Assembly (NCBI RefSeq): GCF_000208925.1
Contig: NW_001914899.1
Coordinates: forward strand, 8,829-72,828
From: Entamoeba histolytica HM-1:IMSS
Lineage: Eukaryota > Evosea > Mastigamoebida > Endamoebidae
Direction of reading: 5' to 3'
Length of the DNA stretch: 64,000 nucleotides
Below are positions 21,524-30,865 of the stretch, one piece after another. A program made the translations under genes and the position numbers. Every line of letters begins with the position of its first letter. Within the stretch, counting starts at the first letter, position 1. Below the pieces are notes generated by a model that searched no databases, was not told the origin of the DNA, and saw only the letters and a list, made by a program, of their open reading frames with translations.

Positions 21524-22060
21524 ATGGAACAACGACTAAAATTTGTCGGAACAGATGTTAATGGGAATAACCCAAATGCAATGACTATGGATGATACATC
21601 CACAGAAAAAGCACCCAAAATAAATGCACCAAAAACTGTTGCGAAGTTTAATGGAAGATACCCACAACCAACGGAAGAACAACGAGAGCGTGATAACCGA
21701 TCAGTTTGTGTTACTAATCTTGATCCAAATGCCACTAAAGAACAACTTCAACAACTTTTTTCCACTGTTGGGAATGTTCTTTTAGTTACACTTCCATTAA
21801 CAAAAAGTGGAGTGTCTAAACGATATGCATATATTGAATTAGATTCAGTTGAAGCACGAGAACGAGCTGTTACTAATTTAAATGGTACGAAATTAGGGGA
21901 GAATGAAATTAGTGTTGCAGTTAAACGTACTAACATCAAGGATTATAACAAAAGAAATGATCCAACCACTAAATTAATTAAAACATTCATAACAGTTTTA
22001 CGTGGAACACGAGGCATGAGAGGAGGGTATAGAGGAAATAGTCGAGGGAATTTAAGATAA
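21524..22060 (+). CDS. PABPN1 (PABP2)-like RNA-binding protein with RGG tail
   Basis: A single RRM (about residues 62-138) follows the motif ERDNRSVCVTNL, close to the ERDxRSVYVGNV opening of nuclear poly(A)-binding protein 2. RNP1-like KRYAYIEL and the KRTNI end of the RRM also match that family. The C terminus is rich in Arg and Gly (RGTRGMRGGYRGNSRG), a usual methylation and RNA-binding tail. The N terminus (about 60 residues) is polar and lacks the coiled coil of the animal protein, so stimulation of poly(A) polymerase cannot be assumed. It likely binds poly(A) tails in the nucleus. The gene has one exon. Confidence 0.87.
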   Translation: MEQRLKFVGTDVNGNNPNAMTMDDTSTEKAPKINAPKTVAKFNGRYPQPTEEQRERDNRSVCVTNLDPNATKEQLQQLFSTVGNVLLVTLPLTKSGVSKRYAYIELDSVEARERAVTNLNGTKLGENEISVAVKRTNIKDYNKRNDPTTKLIKTFITVLRGTRGMRGGYRGNSRGNLR

Positions 22061-23420
22061 GACTAAAGCTGACAAGAATATAATTGAAAAGAAAATAAAG
22101 AAAAGCAAATCAAACGCTGTGTTTATTTCATTTTGTATTTATTTGTTGTTTTATTTTGTTAATATTTAATCATTGACATATTTTTTAATATAAAAGTAGA
22201 ATGATTTTGTATGAATATGTTTATTTAACACTTATTTATTACTTACATTACTTTCTTTTTTCTTTCTTTATCTTTTTCTTTTTTGTTTCTTTTATCTATT
22301 GTCTTAATTAGTCATTTATTACATACAACATCCTTTGATTAATTCTAAAAGAAGAAAGGGTTAAAGATTTTTGAATATTCATGTGATTCTATTTAGCAAT
22401 TGAATAGATATTATTATAACCATCATTAAACACTTTCATTTTTATTTTTTTTTTCTTTCTTTATTTCTTTCAACAACTCAATAGTAAATATTATTATGAC
22501 TCATTACCAAATCATTATTCATCACTATTTCAATTTCATAATCAAATTATTTGTTTATTTATGACTTGAGTTGAAAGTTTGTATGTTTTGATTGTGTTTA
22601 TATAATTAACAATATTCAGTCATCTTATTGATGAAATACATTAAATATGATATTCGAGGTATTATATCATTAAACTTCTTCATTTGGTTATTATTCTACT
22701 CATTTAAGAAGAGGATATTCTCTTTCATTGTTTATTCACATTGAACAATGAATAGTATTTAAGTTTGAAATACTCTGAATAGAGTTGTTATTTTGATGGA
22801 ATAAGACTATGAATAAAATAATGAAATGAGAATGAATGAAATGTTCATTATTTTGAGTAATATTCGATTAAGTATAGCAGGAAAGTGCAGAAATAACAAT
22901 AAATGAAATAGTAAACAACCAACCACTTAAATTCTATGTACGAATAACTCTATTGAGAGTTGTTTATAATAATCAATATGATGATATTTTTATAAATTAG
23001 ATGTTGTAGATATCAAAAGCAGAATGAGAACATGTTAATGTTAATAAACAGATTATTGACACTGTAGAAACAATACAATGATGTAGATAAATAACAATGA
23101 ATATAATTTTATTATGACAATGATTTGAATTATGAATAGAAATTTATTCTTCATTTCATAACAATTTATGCTTTAAGATTTATTGTTATTGTTATGATTT
23201 GATATTTATTCCGTTTTATTATTTTTATTGTGTGAATATTGGATATGCAGTGAGTGTTAATTTAATATTTCATTTCATTCTATTTATTGTTGATTCAAAA
23301 AAACAGATAAGAAAGTAAAATGGACATTGAATTGATTTGTTCATAGTATATGAGATTGTTGTTAAAACACAGTACAATGAGGTGAAAATACAATGATTGA
23401 AAGAAAATAACGAAGAGAGT
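22061..23420. other. Intergenic, about 1.4 kb, no gene seen
   Basis: This is mixed A/T-rich sequence with many AATGAAT and ATTCATT words and some T-rich runs (22240-22320, 22440-22480). No exon, tRNA or long repeat is evident. The last part holds upstream sequence for the K/E-rich surface protein. Confidence 0.55.
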
Positions 23421-23456
23421 GTATTTAAAGAGAAGAACTGTGATGGAAAATATTCA
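23421..23456 (+). promoter_or_regulatory. Near-textbook Entamoeba core promoter
   Basis: GTATTTAAAG (23421-23430) matches the Entamoeba TATA consensus, GAACTG (23435-23440) matches the GAAC element, and AAAATATTCA (about 23447-23456) resembles the initiator, running right into the ATG at 23457. All three parts are in the right order and spacing. This decides the start of the gene and points to active transcription with almost no 5' leader. Confidence 0.75.
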
Positions 23457-24326
23457 ATGATTGGATTTATACTGCTTATTGCATTTACTAGTGCAACAGA
23501 TTGTATTACAAATAGAGAACAAGGAGATAAAGACGTAGTACACATGCAAATCGATTCAAATATTCATAAAAGAATGTACAAGAAGTACAAAAAGCACATT
23601 AAATGCGAAGTTAGTGAAGAAGTGTCTAAAGGAACAACAGAAGAAAGAAGTGATGAAAAGAAGAAAGAGAATGTAGAAGAAAGTAAAGATGGTGTAGTGA
23701 CTGAAGGGGAGAAAGGTCAAAGTCAAGAAGGTACAAAAGAGCATAATGACAACCAAAAAGAAAAAGGTGAAGGAGCACAACATGATAAAGAAGAAAAGTC
23801 ACAAGTCTCAGGAGGAGAAGAGCCAACACAGAAGAACAAAGAAGAAGGAAGTGACAAAGAAAAGACGAAAGAACAAGAAAGTGAGGAAAAGAAAGAACAA
23901 GAAGAAGAACAAAAAGAAGGAAAGAATAACAATGAAGAGAAATCAAAAGAGGATAGTACTAAAGAGAAGAAAGAAGTAGAAGATGAGAAGAGCAAAGAAG
24001 ATAGTGAAAAAGAGAAAGCAGAAAAAGAGAAAGCAGAAAAAGAGAAAGCAGAAAAAGAGAAAGCAGAAAAAGAGAAAGCAGAAAAAGAAGAAAAAGAAAA
24101 AATAACAGATGATACAAAAAACGGTAAAGAAAAGGATAATCAAAATGACAAACAAGGGGATGAAGAAAAGAAACAAGAAGGTGATGGAAATAAAGAAAAA
24201 GAAGATATAACAGAAAGTAAATCTGATGAGAAAGAAAATGACACATCTAATGATAATAATAATCTTAATGGCACATCACATATATTGTTTATTCTTCCAT
24301 TTTTCATTGGAATTTTGTTCTTTTAA
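23457..24326 (+). CDS. Lysine/glutamate-rich surface protein, probably GPI-anchored
   Basis: From the ATG at 23457 the protein has 289 residues: a signal peptide (MIGFILLIAFTSAT), a short Cys-containing part, then about 200 residues made mostly of Lys, Glu, Asp, Ser and Gln, and finally a hydrophobic end (HILFILPFFIGILFF) after a small-residue stretch, the pattern of a GPI-anchor signal. A five-copy repeat reading KAEKE lies around residues 186-210. It recalls the K/E-rich surface proteins (KERPs) of E. histolytica in composition, but I do not claim it is one. The frame is open 20 codons further upstream from a TTG, but the promoter makes 23457 the start. It probably faces the host; its role is not known. 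Confidence 0.8.
   Translation: MIGFILLIAFTSATDCITNREQGDKDVVHMQIDSNIHKRMYKKYKKHIKCEVSEEVSKGTTEERSDEKKKENVEESKDGVVTEGEKGQSQEGTKEHNDNQKEKGEGAQHDKEEKSQVSGGEEPTQKNKEEGSDKEKTKEQESEEKKEQEEEQKEGKNNNEEKSKEDSTKEKKEVEDEKSKEDSEKEKAEKEKAEKEKAEKEKAEKEKAEKEEKEKITDDTKNGKEKDNQNDKQGDEEKKQEGDGNKEKEDITESKSDEKENDTSNDNNNLNGTSHILFILPFFIGILFF
24012..24086 (+). repeat. 15-base tandem repeat, five copies, in coding sequence
   Basis: The unit GAGAAAGCAGAAAAA is repeated five times without change, coding for EKAEK, then decays into GAAGAAAAAGAAAA. The identity of the copies suggests recent expansion. Copy number is likely to vary between isolates. Confidence 0.9.
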
Positions 24327-25852
24327 TTGATTTTCTTTCTTCATTTTATCATTCTATTGATTATTTTTTTCAACAAAATAATGTTGTCAATCATTTTATA
24401 ATGAAAAATACTTCTAATGTTTTATAATCAATTTACTCATTAAAAATATTTTTATTAATTAATTGAGAATGATGTAAATTCAATAAAGAATTAAATAGTG
24501 TTTTTATTTTGAAATAAGTCATAATAATCAAGTATGATAGAAGTATGAAAACGAAATTAATAAAATTTAATCAAAAGCATTCCATATTTAGTAATATTTC
24601 TTTCATTTTTATAAATTTTCTTGTCTTTGAAACTTATCCAGTGAAAATATTATTTTCATACTTAATATAACAATCATTCAGTATTTTAATCTTGTTATTG
24701 ATTGTCATTCATGACTTAGTATAATTTACTCTACCATTATCATTTCTAAAATAGAAAATAAATTAATAGTGGGAATAAGTGAAATAAAATGGTAATGAAG
24801 AGTTATAAATTATAATAACAAACATTAATATTGATGATAGAATATATGCAATTTGATAAATGTATATTCTTAAATATTCAAATCATTATAAACATGATTA
24901 ATTATATGCTAACAAAATGATCATTTGATGTTCGTTCAACTATAAAAGTCAATCCATTCATTGTCATCAACTATTTCAATTGATTATGTTAAATTATGAT
25001 AGAATCAATGTTCAATGATTTTCATCATGTTTTGAATGAAAATTACTTGTTTTCTTTTATTTTATTAATTTCTTTTTAAGTTTTAATTAATCTAATGTTT
25101 TTTGTATTATTTATAATGTTTATTGAAGTTATTCATATGACTATTCTATCATTGTATTGTCTCATCTTTTATTGTACTTTTTCTTCATTCTTTTCTTATT
25201 TTCTTATTAACATTTTATTATATCATATTTAGAGAATCATATCATCTTCATTTGTTATTCTATTTATTATTTATTGTTGCTTTATGTTTATTTCTTCTTT
25301 GTTTGTCTATTTTTTATTCATGTATTTTCTTCATTTTATTATTCTTTCTTCTTATCGTTGTTATGTATTTATTGTCACTGTATTTTCTGTTTCTCTATTT
25401 CTTTTATCTTGGACTGAATATTACTTGTTCTATACCATCGTTCTCTTCACTTATTTTGTATTTCTTCATACTCTCATTTCTCTGTTCACTTGTTACTCTT
25501 TAATGTAACTTAAATCATTGTTTTTAATATTCTATTTTCTTATTGGCAGTTTTTTTATTGTCATGAATTTACTCATCTTTTTCTTTTTCTTCTTCATTTT
25601 CATGTTTTGTTTCTTTTTAATTACGTTTTTATTCTTTCTCTTTCATCATTCATATTATACCTTTTATTGATATTTGTTTATTCTCCAATATTTGTTTGAA
25701 CATTAATGTATTTTTTTTCTTTTCAGTAAGAGAAGTAAAGATGATATTTATGAATAATGATAATAAACATATTTATATTATTTGCAGAGAATAGAAATCT
25801 TTTTAAAATAACAAAAACAAAAAATAAAAAATTCCAAAGTTATATTTTATAA
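24327..25852. other. Intergenic, about 1.5 kb, T-rich second half
   Basis: From about 25040 to 25720 the plus strand is strongly T-rich, much like 1-630 and 16140-16450. Two short hydrophobic frames there look like chance. The first half is ordinary A/T-rich spacer. No gene is supported. Confidence 0.55.
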
Positions 25853-26272
25853 ATGGATAATCGAACAACAACATCAGTTTATAGACAAATTGCAAAACCC
25901 ATAAAAGCAAGAACTCAAGGAGAATTAGTTCCTCGTGATAACATTATTCAACTTATGAAAATGCTTGATGCACGATTAGCTCCTGATCAAGAAGTTATAA
26001 GCTTTCTTCAAGACTTAGTCGAAGAGTATGTAATTGAAAGTGCAGAAGAAATGATGGTATATGCCAGACATCGATCTGATAATACTCTTGATTTTAGGGA
26101 TGCAAAATTATATTATGAACGTCAATTCCATCATAGCATTCCTGCCATTTTAAGTGTTATTCAACAAAGCCATCTTCCAACTGAGTCAATTCTCAAATCA
26201 ATTTATAAAAAGAAACCATTAACTAAAAATCATATAACTCACATTCAAGACTTTAAAAAAGCAAAGAAATAA
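25853..26272 (+). CDS. TAF12: TFIID subunit TAF12 (histone-fold)
   Basis: The 139-residue protein carries an H2B-like histone fold (about residues 27-98) of the TAF12 type: LDARLAPDQEVISFLQDLVEEYVIES in pieces, then ARHRSDNTLDFRDAKLYYER, which parallels ARHRKSNTLEVKDVQLHLER of the family. TAF12 pairs with TAF4 in TFIID (and with ADA1 in SAGA) to help RNA polymerase II start transcription. The protein is small, keeping the fold plus a short basic tail and lacking the long N terminus of the animal form. It is a single exon. Confidence 0.92.
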   Translation: MDNRTTTSVYRQIAKPIKARTQGELVPRDNIIQLMKMLDARLAPDQEVISFLQDLVEEYVIESAEEMMVYARHRSDNTLDFRDAKLYYERQFHHSIPAILSVIQQSHLPTESILKSIYKKKPLTKNHITHIQDFKKAKK

Positions 26273-26921
26273 TTATTGTGTTTTAAAACTTCTTGTTAAT
26301 TTTTTACTTTGTTTTATAATATAAAATTTAATAATTATAATAAAATTATATTATTTTTTTGTTTTTATTTGATTCGTTTATTTGTTCATTTGAAAAGTAT
26401 TTCATTGTTTTTATAAAAAACATTCCTTTCTTATTCATTATTTTTGTGTACTACAAGCGATTATTTAATTCTTCATGAAACACTTCTTATTGTTGAGGGG
26501 TTATTTTTACTTCACTTAAATTATTTAATTTTTTAATAAATATATAATGCTTTTTCAATAAAAATGTAAAAAATAAAGTTTCAAGACAAAAATAGTATTT
26601 GCATGAGTATAAATGAAAATTAACCAAATTTTTTCTAAAAAAAAAGTTTTTGTTGAATAAAAGAAATGATTTAGTTTTAACACTGACTCTGATTAAATAA
26701 TTAAAATTTGTCAATTAGTTAATATTGAGGTTAATGAAAATGTTATTATACTAAAAATTAAGTTATACAAAGCTATTTATATTTTCCTTCAAAAAAAAAT
26801 ATCGAATAAGCTTCTTTCATAGTTTGAAGAATTTTCTTTGAAGTTTAACAATGACGTTTCTCTTCTCAAAACAAAGGTGGAAAGGTCTTTAAGAACAGAA
26901 CTTGAAAAATAAACAACACAA
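26273..26921. other. Intergenic, no gene seen
   Basis: This is A/T-rich spacer. A 75-codon minus-strand frame (26487-26714) is low-complexity and unsupported. A CAGAACTTG (GAAC) word lies about 25 bases before the ATG at 26922. Confidence 0.55.
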
Positions 26922-27287
26922 ATGTCACAAGAGAGTCTACCAACAACAAGTCGAACAGAAACACCAACAGAAGATTCAACAAGCTCTTCTCAAGAAGGAT
27001 GTTCTTATAGAGACCAAGAGAAACAGTCTACTGAAAATATTCTCTCAGAGAAAGAGTCATTAACAAGAAAATTAGTTGATGAAGGAAAGAAGATAAAAGA
27101 TGGAACCATTGAAATAGAAATGAGTCCTATTCCACCTGAATATATCAGTGAAACAAAAATACCCCTTTGGAAAGATGAAAAGGATAAAAGAAAAATTCTT
27201 TTAATTAGATATGGATTTTGTTGTTTAATTGGTGCTATAACATTGTTTTTTGTAGGAATGTTTATAGTTATTGGTATCTATCTTTAA
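26922..27287 (+). CDS. Small tail-anchored membrane protein, function unknown
   Basis: A 121-residue protein with a Ser/Thr/Glu-rich N-terminal half, a charged middle and one hydrophobic helix at the very C terminus (about 95-120, LIGAITLFFVGMFIVIG). This is the layout of a tail-anchored protein facing the cytosol. It carries no SNARE zero-layer or other motif that I can place. The first half has many possible phosphorylation sites. The real coding nature is supported by composition and a normal ATG context. Confidence 0.68.
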   Translation: MSQESLPTTSRTETPTEDSTSSSQEGCSYRDQEKQSTENILSEKESLTRKLVDEGKKIKDGTIEIEMSPIPPEYISETKIPLWKDEKDKRKILLIRYGFCCLIGAITLFFVGMFIVIGIYL

Positions 27288-28062
27288 TTTATGTTTTTTT
27301 TAATTAATAATCACTATTTTGTGTTTTATCAGTAAATTCAAACACATTCAATGTTCTTGATTGTTTTTAATAAGAAATTTTAAATATGTTTAAACAAAAA
27401 AGATAAGTACTGAATGTGTCATTCAACTACTTACTTTTTTATGTTAACGTTGTTAATATTATCCTTCTGGATATTTAGTGGCTAATGGAAACTTACATTA
27501 CTTTTTGTTTATCTTAATAAATTCTTTTATACCGTTATATATAATCTCATACAAACAAAGGGTATTGTCAAGAAGCTATTTTTCAGAGTGTATTTATTTC
27601 AATTATAACTTGAATTTATATAATTTATGAATAACATTTATACATGGCATAGTTAATAATAATAAAATAAAAACAAAGAAATATTATTTTTTAACAAAGA
27701 CAAAATTGATTGAATAATCAAATAGTATAAAAAAGAAAATATCTCTTATTATTGTTATAAAAAATTAAGTTATTTAACTGAGTGAAATTGATGACTATAT
27801 AATCAAAGAATATATGTAACTGAAGAGATGTATCTAAGTAATAACTGAAAGAATATATGACTATTCTATTAAAATGATAATTAAATTGAAATAAAAATAA
27901 TTTTGTGTTATTACAAAATAACAAGAAAAATTATCAAAAGGAATTAAGAAATAGATTATAAAAAAATTTTGAAACAATAAAAATAATAAATAACAATGAA
28001 ATATTTACTATTTAAAACCCTTTAAAAAAACTAAACAAGAAATTATCTAAAAATTATATTTA
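27288..28062. other. Intergenic, about 0.8 kb, no gene seen
   Basis: A/T-rich spacer. A 68-codon minus frame at 27718-27924 is low-complexity. Nothing else is seen. Confidence 0.6.
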
Positions 28063-29001
28063 ATGTTAACACAACCAGACTTTTGGAAATTAGAAGAAGA
28101 AGATTCATTATTATTACATAACGATGGATATTTAAAAAACAGTATTAAACAAAACGCTGAACTTATTGAAAAAGCAAATGAATGGTATGAAATTGTTATG
28201 TCACATGCAGAAGAACCAATTCCTGATTATGTTATAGAAGATATTGAGAATGTTCCTGAAGGTATATCAAGAATTATTTATTTAGATGTTTTTAGAACAT
28301 TAAAGTCCCCAGTTTATCAAAACCCTTTAATTAAATTATTAACAAAATGTTGGAAAGATTTTGGAGATTATGCTCAACCAATGTGTTTAGTTGCTGCTTT
28401 CCTTAGATTAACATTAAGTGAAAATAAAGTTTATAAAATGCTTCATGTTATTAATAAAAGTGAATTTTATATTCCTGGATATTGGAAAGCACAAGCTACT
28501 GGATATGCTTCTGATGCATATACCGCAATGGAAGTCTCTAAAACAATTAATCCATCTGCTACACAAAAAATTCTTCAAATTCAACCATTTCCAGAAACGT
28601 TTTGTCAAAAATTTTTCACAGCAATTGGTATTCACGTTTTTCCTTTTTGTTTACAATTTGATGTAATGGATAAATTTATTAGAGGTGGAAGAAAGTTTCT
28701 TATTCAATTGATTTGTAGTGTGATTGATGTACAGGGAGATATGCTTCTTAATACTAATGCTGTTAATGTTATATTTGAATTACTTCGATTAGACAAAAAG
28801 TCAACACCATTTGAAGTTATCAAAAAAATTGTTGAAGAAGCAGAACATTATACTCAAGTTAATAACTTTGATATTGTTAAAATGAGGCAGGAGATGTATG
28901 ACTTACATTTAAAGAAGAGATTAGAACGACCACCAATTGAATCAGATAGTGATGATGAGATTATATTATCTGATGACAGTTCTGAAGATGACAATGAATA
29001 A
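28063..29001 (+). CDS. TBC-like (Rab GTPase-activating) protein, divergent
   Basis: The 312-residue protein is not an obvious match overall but holds the two catalytic fingers of TBC domains in order: IYLDVFR fits the IxxDxxR arginine finger (about residue 74-80), and DYAQPM fits the YxQ glutamine finger about 30-40 residues later. The following helices, and a late PFCLQFDVMDKFIRGG region, follow the TBC order. The usual Gly after YxQ is Pro here. The C-terminal tail is acidic (SDSDDEIILSDDSSEDDNE). If active it would speed GTP hydrolysis on a Rab in membrane traffic. Partner is unknown; an inactive TBC is possible. Confidence 0.68.
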   Translation: MLTQPDFWKLEEEDSLLLHNDGYLKNSIKQNAELIEKANEWYEIVMSHAEEPIPDYVIEDIENVPEGISRIIYLDVFRTLKSPVYQNPLIKLLTKCWKDFGDYAQPMCLVAAFLRLTLSENKVYKMLHVINKSEFYIPGYWKAQATGYASDAYTAMEVSKTINPSATQKILQIQPFPETFCQKFFTAIGIHVFPFCLQFDVMDKFIRGGRKFLIQLICSVIDVQGDMLLNTNAVNVIFELLRLDKKSTPFEVIKKIVEEAEHYTQVNNFDIVKMRQEMYDLHLKKRLERPPIESDSDDEIILSDDSSEDDNE

Positions 29002-29838
29002 AATTGAATTTATTTGTTTAATTTTGTTTATAAAAATTTATTTAGTTTTTTAAATACTTTGATTTTTATATTTATCTCTGTTTAATTTATTTGTTCTTTT
29101 TATAATTATAATTTATTTTCAATATATTTTATTGAATATATGAATTTTTATTTAAAGGAATTAGTTAGTATTATGTTATACTATTATAATGATAAAATAT
29201 ATGTGATAATATGATTAATATTCTTTAAATTTTTATTCAATATTTGTGTGTTAAAATGAAAATGTATTCGTACTAAGATAATATAGTTAAATATTTTTTT
29301 GTCTATAAGTAATATTGTAAACGTTTTTCATAATAAAACATATTTTATTAACAATATGTGTTTTGAAATATCTGTCTTACAAATAAAATTTATAAAGATT
29401 TGTTTCATTTACTTTAATAATGGAGTATCTATATAATATTTCTACTCACCAAAATATATTTTCTAAACTTTAACAAGTTTGTCAATCTAATAATATTTTA
29501 AAGGTTATTTATTTACTCGATTATATTATTGGTTTTAATTTTCTTCAAAACAGTCAAAAGAAAAAAGGTACAACTTTAAAATTTTAGCTCAACCATATAA
29601 CTTCATTTTATTTTAGGAAAGATAAATAATTAGATAATGTTATTGAACAAATACTATCAAAAAAGCATAAACCAAATATTAATCTAAAATAAAGAAGTTA
29701 AAAATATTATTTTTTATATATAATGAATAAACAATAAACTTTTACTGATAAAGATATAATGAATTTATTTATAGAACGTTATAACTCAAAATTCTGTTTT
29801 CAATACTTATTATCTAACTTTTTTTTCTTTAATTATAA
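29002..29838. other. Intergenic, about 0.8 kb, no gene seen
   Basis: Strongly A/T-rich with no open frame of gene-like composition. Confidence 0.6.
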
Positions 29839-30374
29839 ATGATACAATCTTCAAGGTACCATAGACTTATGACGTATGTAAAACAAAAGAATTTATTACC
29901 ATTGTGTTTTGAAAGTTGTTTTACTAAATATCATAAAGTTCTTGATTTTTATGCAGGAGGATTAATTAAAGAACGAGTGTCTTCAAAAATAGTTAATGCC
30001 TTTGAAATATGTGATCCTTCTTTCTTTACAACATTTAGAGATTGTATTATGCATATGAGACATGCTGTATTTGATGAATTATTTACTTATTATATCCCTC
30101 ATCCATTCTGTGACAAAGGAAGGTTTGTGTTCTTTTTGTAACTGAGTGTTATGTAAGAAGCACAAACAATTCACTTCATAAAGAAGATGTTACTACACTA
30201 TTGGAACTAATGAATTTTATTCTAAATTGTATGTTTTTGGCTGGGTGTGACCTTTTCTTTCACGTCCCATCATTCTTTCATTTGACTGAACCAGATAAAC
30301 ATTTTCAAGAAAAAGAAAGACAGATAGATGTTCTTGTAAAGAATCCATTATGGAGATTGTTTGGTAATGATTAA
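29839..30374 (+). CDS. Hypothetical protein, split by a short intron or a frameshift
   Basis: Frame one runs 29839-30141 and is gene-like up to about PHPFCDKG. A second frame, also gene-like (CMFLAGCDLFFHVPSFFHL...), runs to the TAA at 30372-30374. They can be joined by a 35-base intron at 30123-30157 (GTTTGTG to GTAAG), which keeps frame but is shorter than the others here and ends in AAG rather than TAG or CAG. The alternative is a one-base loss near 30122: the shifted frame reads VCVLFVTECYV through the proposed intron, which itself looks like protein. I cannot decide. About 165-178 residues result. No known domain is recognised. Confidence 0.5.
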
Positions 30375-30865
30375 TAATTGTTTTTTTTTTGTTTTATATT
30401 ATTATATTTAACAGAAAAATAAGACTACACTTAATAAAATGAAATCATTGTATTAGAGTAGATAAAAGAATTATATCAATATTTTCAGTATTAGATTTTA
30501 ACATAAAAAAAAGAAAATTGTTAAAAATAATCTATATAAAAAGAATAATGAAAGAATAATGAAAGAAGTCAATTCTATTCTAAGAATTTATTGTTAAAAT
30601 TAAAAATAAAATTACTAAGATTAAAAATGAAAGAATTAACTATATATTTTTAATAAAAATTTGAAATATGTAATGACAAGTAAAATACTAATATAATTAT
30701 TTACAAAACAGTTTGGAATAAAAGTTTAAAAAGTTTTTATTTATTATTATTCACAACTCAATATGATAGTCAAAATTATTATCAAAAACTTTAATTCTAT
30801 TAAATAATAGTTTTTTTTTCTATTTTTTTTTAATTTAAATGAAACTCAAAAATAGATGTTAAAAA
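30375..30865. other. Intergenic, about 0.5 kb, no gene seen
   Basis: A/T-rich spacer with a tandem GAATAATGAAA duplication at about 30542-30565. Nothing else is seen. Confidence 0.55.

Noticed and set aside
24012..24086. Tandem repeat considered as a CRISPR-like array
   Set aside because: No spacers; it is an in-frame 15-base coding minisatellite in a eukaryote.
23556..24246. Several antisense frames opposite the K/E-rich gene
   Set aside because: They mirror the GAA/AAG-rich sense codons as TTC/CTT and carry no independent signal.
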